A stretch of DNA of 7,020 nucleotides from an uncultured Phascolarctobacterium sp. (GTDB taxonomy: Bacteria; Bacillota; Negativicutes; Acidaminococcales; Acidaminococcaceae): assembly GCA_946002345.1 (NCBI GenBank), contig CAMFZA010000088.1:1-7020 (forward strand), given 5' to 3'. Shown piece after piece: positions 6,548 to 7,020 of the stretch. The notes beneath the pieces were generated by a model, which made no database searches, was not told where the DNA came from, and saw only the letters and a program-made list of their open reading frames with translations. The translations under genes and the position numbers were made by a program. Each line of letters starts with the position of its first letter. Position 1 is the first letter of the stretch.

Positions 6548-6778
6548 CTATTCCTCATCAAAACCCTCCTCCCCACCCATAACGGTACCATCGGCAGGAG
6601 AATAAAGAATATTGGGGTCATAGGGCATTCTGCGGTGAAAATCACGGAAGAAGTAGGCAAAATAAAGTGCCAAAACCACAGGAATAACAGCCCAATAAAT
6701 GCCAAAAAAGAAGTACACAATGACTGCCAAAACTAAAGAAGCTATAATAAAGGGATACCCCTCTTTCACAATAAACAT
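6548..6778 (-). CDS. psd: N-terminal fragment of psd, ending at the amber codon
   Basis: The 76 residues before TAG hold one long or two short hydrophobic segments (about 9-45) that anchor the protein, the FFRD motif (43-46) and PADG with the catalytic Asp63. Alone it lacks the catalytic His and the pyruvoyl-forming Ser and cannot decarboxylate. Confidence 0.6.
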   Translation of the reverse strand: MFIVKEGYPFIIASLVLAVIVYFFFGIYWAVIPVVLALYFAYFFRDFHRRMPYDPNILYSPADGTVMGGEEGFDEE

Positions 6779-6783
6779 AAACA

Positions 6784-6788
6784 TCCTC
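6784..6788 (-). promoter_or_regulatory. Ribosome binding site deciding the psd start
   Basis: Minus-strand GAGGA runs into the first ATG (6784-6782) and lies 5 bases before the second (6778-6776), so the second is the likely initiator. Confidence 0.6.
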
Positions 6789-6850
6789 GCTTTCCGGTTA
6801 GTTCTAAGTGGGATAAAGGTCTCGCTAAATATCTTGATTATTTACATATG

Positions 6851-6893
6851 AAAAAAGTGATGGATGCAGGCAAATTGCTCACTCCATCACTTT
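6851..6893 (-). terminator. Stem-loop terminator, probably of a gene beyond the right edge
   Basis: AAAGTGATGGA (6854-6864) pairs perfectly over 11 bases with TCCATCACTTT (6883-6893) around an 18-base loop. On the minus strand the stem ends in CACTTTTTT, a good U tract, so it would stop minus-strand transcripts entering from the right before psd. The plus strand follows with TTTATTATAATA, so it may act in both directions. Confidence 0.65.
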
Positions 6894-6910
6894 ATTATAA
6901 TACAGCTTAT

Positions 6911-6951
6911 GGTTTTTGTCCACGCCAAGCGTCAAATATTTGACAAAAACC
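6911..6951. repeat. 10-base inverted repeat enclosing a 14-base palindrome
   Basis: GGTTTTTGTC (6911-6920) and GACAAAAACC (6942-6951) are perfect inverted copies 21 bases apart. The perfect palindrome GTCAAATATTTGAC (6931-6944) overlaps the right arm, so the two pairings exclude each other. It could be the end of a small mobile element or an operator; no partner protein can be named. Confidence 0.5.
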
Positions 6952-6966
6952 TTCTCCTCCCTTTGG

Positions 6967-7015
6967 CTCCCCCTTAGGGGGAGCTGTCAGCGCAGCTGAC
7001 TGAGGGGGATTTTTT
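6967..7015. repeat. GC-rich double-hairpin repeat element, cut by or near the window edge
   Basis: CTCCCCCT (6967-6974) and AGGGGGAG (6976-6983) form an 8-base hairpin with a 1-base centre; GTCAGC (6986-6991) and GCTGAC (6995-7000) form a second; a further AGGGGGA (7003-7009) can instead pair with TCCCCCT (6968-6974) and is followed by six T. The wording resembles an intergenic repeat I recall from gut Bacillota, probably a MITE- or REP-like element; on the plus strand it would also work as a terminator. Confidence 0.55.
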
Positions 7016-7020
7016 CGAAC

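Larger units (their letters stand above)
6149..6778 (-). pseudogene. psd: Phosphatidylserine decarboxylase proenzyme, interrupted by an in-frame TAG
   Basis: Read through codon 77, this frame gives a 209-codon protein matching, end to end, the short archaeal-type phosphatidylserine decarboxylase that converts phosphatidylserine to phosphatidylethanolamine at the inner membrane face. Catalytic elements in order: PADG (61-64, Asp63), DVHTNR (93-98, His95), ENERHAV (126-132), and FGSS (175-178), where self-cleavage before Ser177 makes the pyruvoyl group. Codon 77 is TAG (6550-6548) in the stretch EE-stop-LNEPALK, where homologues often have Tyr or Phe. Both sides are in the same frame, so this is a single nonsense codon and not a frameshift. 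It could be a real nonsense mutation, a sequencing error or a read-through site; if it is real and not suppressed, the decarboxylase is lost. The start at 6778 is preferred over ATG at 6784 because GAGGA (6788-6784) overlaps the first and is 5 bases from the second, and homologues begin close to KEGYPF. Confidence 0.85.
6785..7020. other. Noncoding region upstream of psd
   Basis: No gene is visible in these 236 bases. They contain, from left to right, the psd leader, a strong stem-loop, a 10-base inverted repeat enclosing a palindrome, and a GC-rich hairpin repeat. I see no convincing promoter for psd: TATTTA and TAAATA-like sequences near 6820-6845 lack a good -35 partner. Confidence 0.6.

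Noticed and set aside
6548..6550. Pyrrolysine insertion at the psd amber codon
   Set aside because: No pyl genes are in view, homologues do not have lysine or another special residue there, and Psd is not a known pyrrolysine protein; ordinary suppression, mutation or error are simpler.
6850..7020. tRNA, CRISPR array or other structured RNA gene in the right-hand spacer
   Set aside because: There is no cloverleaf, no regularly spaced direct repeats, and the stem-loops are explained as a terminator and a hairpin repeat.

Overview
The window is 7 kb of densely packed bacterial chromosome with every supported gene on the minus strand, so transcription runs from right to left. Ribosome binding sites of the AAAGGAGG type, TTG as well as ATG starts, short gene spacings and the absence of oxygen-dependent methionine-salvage genes suggest an anaerobic member of the Bacillota. 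The short archaeal-type phosphatidylserine decarboxylase and the G-rich hairpin repeat at the right edge would fit a gut-associated lineage such as the Negativicutes. This placement is an inference from style and gene content, not from a marker gene.

Right part (about 4020-7020). Positions 6785-7020 are noncoding. They hold a CTCCCCCT/AGGGGGAG hairpin repeat cut by the window edge, an inverted repeat with a 14-base palindrome inside it, and a strong stem-loop that looks like the terminator of a gene lying beyond the window. Next come psd, pssA and a membrane-bound family 2 glycosyltransferase, ended by a clear rho-independent terminator at 4021-4051. psd and pssA make phosphatidylethanolamine from CDP-diacylglycerol and serine. 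psd is interrupted by one in-frame TAG codon, which separates the catalytic Asp from the catalytic His and the pyruvoyl-forming Ser. The reading frame is otherwise intact on both sides.

Left part (1-4020). A second transcription unit starts just past that terminator, at one or two predicted promoters, one with a perfect palindrome in its spacer. It reads: HAD phosphatase (TTG start), mtnP, mtnA, ahcY, then a gene of which only the first 17 codons are present. Together these enzymes handle the nucleoside by-products of S-adenosylmethionine use. AhcY acts on S-adenosylhomocysteine. MtnP and MtnA turn methylthioadenosine, and probably 5'-deoxyadenosine, into a ribulose-1-phosphate derivative. 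The later genes of the aerobic methionine salvage pathway are not visible.

The most interesting points are the amber codon inside psd, and an Asn in MtnP at the position that separates 6-oxopurine from 6-aminopurine phosphorylases. Together with an archaeal/Thermotoga-like AhcY, that Asn suggests salvage may run through deaminated (inosine) nucleosides, as known in methanogens.
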